Shown here: piece by piece, positions 62,570 to 64,000 of the stretch | Position numbering within the stretch: position 1 is the first letter of the stretch | How the letters are laid out: each line of letters opens with the position of its first letter | Assembly (NCBI RefSeq): GCF_900111245.1 | Contig: NZ_FOGO01000020.1 | Location: 62,001-126,000 of the forward strand | Origin: Streptomyces qinglanensis | GTDB taxonomy: Bacteria > Actinomycetota > Actinomycetes > Streptomycetales > Streptomycetaceae | Length of the DNA stretch: 64,000 nt | Direction: 5' to 3' | The notes under the pieces: model-generated | Seen by the model: only the letters and a program-made list of their open reading frames with translations | The model's database searches: none | Told to the model about the DNA's origin: nothing | Position numbers and translations under genes: made by a program

Positions 62570-63964
62570 TCAGCTCGCGGTGGCCGGTTCCCGCTGACCC
62601 GGCACCCGGGCCTCGGCGCCGCTGTCGGCCTCCTCGACGGAGAAGCTGCGCGCCGTGGCGAACGCCTCCCGGTCCAGGATCTTCTCCTTGGCCGAGACCA
62701 GGACCGGGATGACGGCCTGGCCCGCGACGTTGGTCGCCGTGCGCATCATGTCCAGGATCGGGTCGATGGCCAGCAGCAGCCCGACGCCCTCCAGCGGGAG
62801 GCCGAGGGTGGAGAGGGTGAGGGTCAGCATCACGGTCGCGCCGGTGAGGCCGGCGGTGGCGGCCGAACCGATGACCGAGACGAAGACGATCAGCAGGTAC
62901 TCCTTGATGCCCATGTCGACGTGGAAGAACTCGCCCACGAAGATCGCCGCGATCGCCGGGTAGATGGAGGCGCAGCCGTCCATCTTGGTGGTCGAGCCGA
63001 ACGGCACCGCGAAGGACGCGTACTCCTTGGGCACGCCGAGCCGCTCGGTCACCTTCTGGGTGAGCGGCATGGTGCCGACCGAGGAGCGGGAGACGAACGC
63101 GAGCTGGATGGCGGGCCAGGCGCCCCGGAAGAACTGCAGCGGGTTGACCTTGGCGACGGTGGCGAGCAGCAGCGGGTAGACGCCGAACAGCACCAGTGCG
63201 CAGCCGACGTAGATGTCCGCGGTGAACGTCGCGTAGCTGCCGATCAGGTCCCAGCCGTAGTCCTTGATGGCGGTACCGATCAGGCCGATGGTGCCGATCG
63301 GGGCCAGCCGGATGATCCACCACAGCGCCTTCTGCAGCAGGGCCAGCACGGACTCGCCCAGGGTGAGGATGGGTTCGGCCTTCTCGCCCAGCTTGAGCGC
63401 GGCGATACCGACGACGACCGCCATGAAGACGATCTGGAGCACCTTCAGTTCGGTGAACGGCGTGATCACATCGGTCGGGATGATCCCGGTGAGGAAGTCC
63501 AGCCAGGACCCCTGGGTGTCCGGCTTGGCGGCGTCCGCGGCCGAGAGACCGGTGCCGGAGCCCGGGTTGGTGACCAGGCCGATGGCCAGCCCGATCGCCA
63601 CGGCGATCAGCGAGGTCGCCATGAACCAGAGCAGGGTGCGGGTGGCCAGCCGTGCCGCGTTGTGCACGTTGCGCAGGTTGGTGATCGAAATGGTGATCGC
63701 GAAGAAGACCAGCGGTGCGACAGCCAGCTTGAGGAGCTGGACGAAGATCTCACCGATCTTGGTGAGGGTGGTGCCGAGCCAGGCCACGTCCCAGTTGCGG
63801 GCGGCCCAGCCCAGGACCACGCCGAGCACGAGGCCGAGCAGGATCTGGGCCCAGAACGGCACCTTGGGTATGCGCGCGGAGCGTTCGGACGGGGCGGCGT
63901 CGGCGGAGGACGGCGAGGGGGACGGCGAGGGGGACGACGAGGACGACGGGGACGACGAGGTCAC
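62570..63964 (-). CDS. DAACS-family dicarboxylate/amino acid:cation symporter
   Basis: Secondary transporter of the GltP/DctA superfamily (464 residues), eight transmembrane helices plus two re-entrant hairpins. Hairpin 1 has VSRSSVGTMPLT near 285, TM7 has GSTTKMDGCASIYP near 315, hairpin 2 has GSAATAGLTGATVML near 360 and TM8 DPILDMMRTATNVAGQAV near 400. The usual NMDG of TM7 is KMDG and the usual Asp at the end of TM8 is Gln, so coupling ions may differ. A 20-residue Ser/Pro repeat precedes the first helix. The GTG at 63964 has GGAG 7 nt upstream; the promoter lies at the window edge. The substrate is probably an acidic amino acid or dicarboxylate. Confidence 0.9.
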   Translation of the reverse strand: MTSSSPSSSSSPSPSPSPSSADAAPSERSARIPKVPFWAQILLGLVLGVVLGWAARNWDVAWLGTTLTKIGEIFVQLLKLAVAPLVFFAITISITNLRNVHNAARLATRTLLWFMATSLIAVAIGLAIGLVTNPGSGTGLSAADAAKPDTQGSWLDFLTGIIPTDVITPFTELKVLQIVFMAVVVGIAALKLGEKAEPILTLGESVLALLQKALWWIIRLAPIGTIGLIGTAIKDYGWDLIGSYATFTADIYVGCALVLFGVYPLLLATVAKVNPLQFFRGAWPAIQLAFVSRSSVGTMPLTQKVTERLGVPKEYASFAVPFGSTTKMDGCASIYPAIAAIFVGEFFHVDMGIKEYLLIVFVSVIGSAATAGLTGATVMLTLTLSTLGLPLEGVGLLLAIDPILDMMRTATNVAGQAVIPVLVSAKEKILDREAFATARSFSVEEADSGAEARVPGQREPATAS

Positions 63965-64000
63965 GGACAGACTCCGGGGGCATCAGGAAGCGGACTCTTG

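Noticed and set aside
58753..62712. A 1319-codon open frame on the plus strand
   Set aside because: It runs antisense to the PQG protein, acyl-CoA ligase and TetR genes, is Arg/Pro-rich and is a codon-position shadow in GC-rich DNA.

Overview
The window is high-GC actinobacterial chromosome, most probably Streptomyces or a close relative. The evidence is dense genes with GC-rich third positions, many GTG starts, four-base ATGA/GTGA stop-start overlaps, a complete nuoA-N complex I operon, futalosine-type menaquinone genes, and a DeoR/TetR/WYL/NarL regulator set. I see no transposase, integrase, CRISPR array, tRNA or rRNA. All functional calls are homology by eye; nothing was searched.

Layout. 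(1) 1-9.1 kb: korA (5' end off the window) and korB, rarD, an ABC-2 exporter pair behind a LolA-like exported protein, and a long-chain polyprenyl diphosphate synthase. (2) 9.4-13.2 kb: fumarylacetoacetase, recQ and a cupin. (3) 13.4-29.8 kb: the 14-gene nuo operon on the minus strand, ending in a strong hairpin and starting behind a good match to a Rex (NADH/NAD+ sensor) operator. Between nuoB and nuoC lies an 89-bp tandem duplication that makes two chained 30-codon ORFs. (4) 29.8-41.5 kb: NlpC/P60 hydrolase, a two-component system, a menaquinone-reductase-type flavoprotein, a large zinc-ribbon membrane protein, then menG, mqnC and mqnA. With the polyprenyl synthase these place much of menaquinone synthesis around complex I, which uses menaquinone. 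(5) 41.7 kb: cspA with a long leader. (6) 42.3-50.5 kb: a carbohydrate cluster (RpiB-type isomerase, DhaK-DhaL kinase, FGGY kinase, 2-hydroxyacid dehydrogenase, HAD phosphatase) divergent from a DeoR regulator and an RbtT/DalT/CsbX-type polyol permease; the substrate is unknown, a tetrulose or pentulose is likely. (7) 50.6-53.4 kb: DUF3224 protein with a WYL regulator, and a TetR regulator with a small membrane protein, each with clear inverted-repeat operators. (8) 53.5-58.1 kb: a carnitine-type degradation cluster under a regulator that fuses an XRE and a TetR DNA-binding domain. (9) 58.2-64 kb: a PQG-rich membrane protein, a fatty acyl-CoA ligase, a decayed MaoC dehydratase fragment, a TetR regulator and a DAACS-family symporter.

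Most of the window is conserved Streptomyces core. The least explained items are the nuoB-nuoC duplication with coupled mini-ORFs, the XRE-TetR fusion regulator, the two-kinase ketose cluster, and the leader with a short ORF and paired hairpins before the Fe/2-oxoglutarate dioxygenase.
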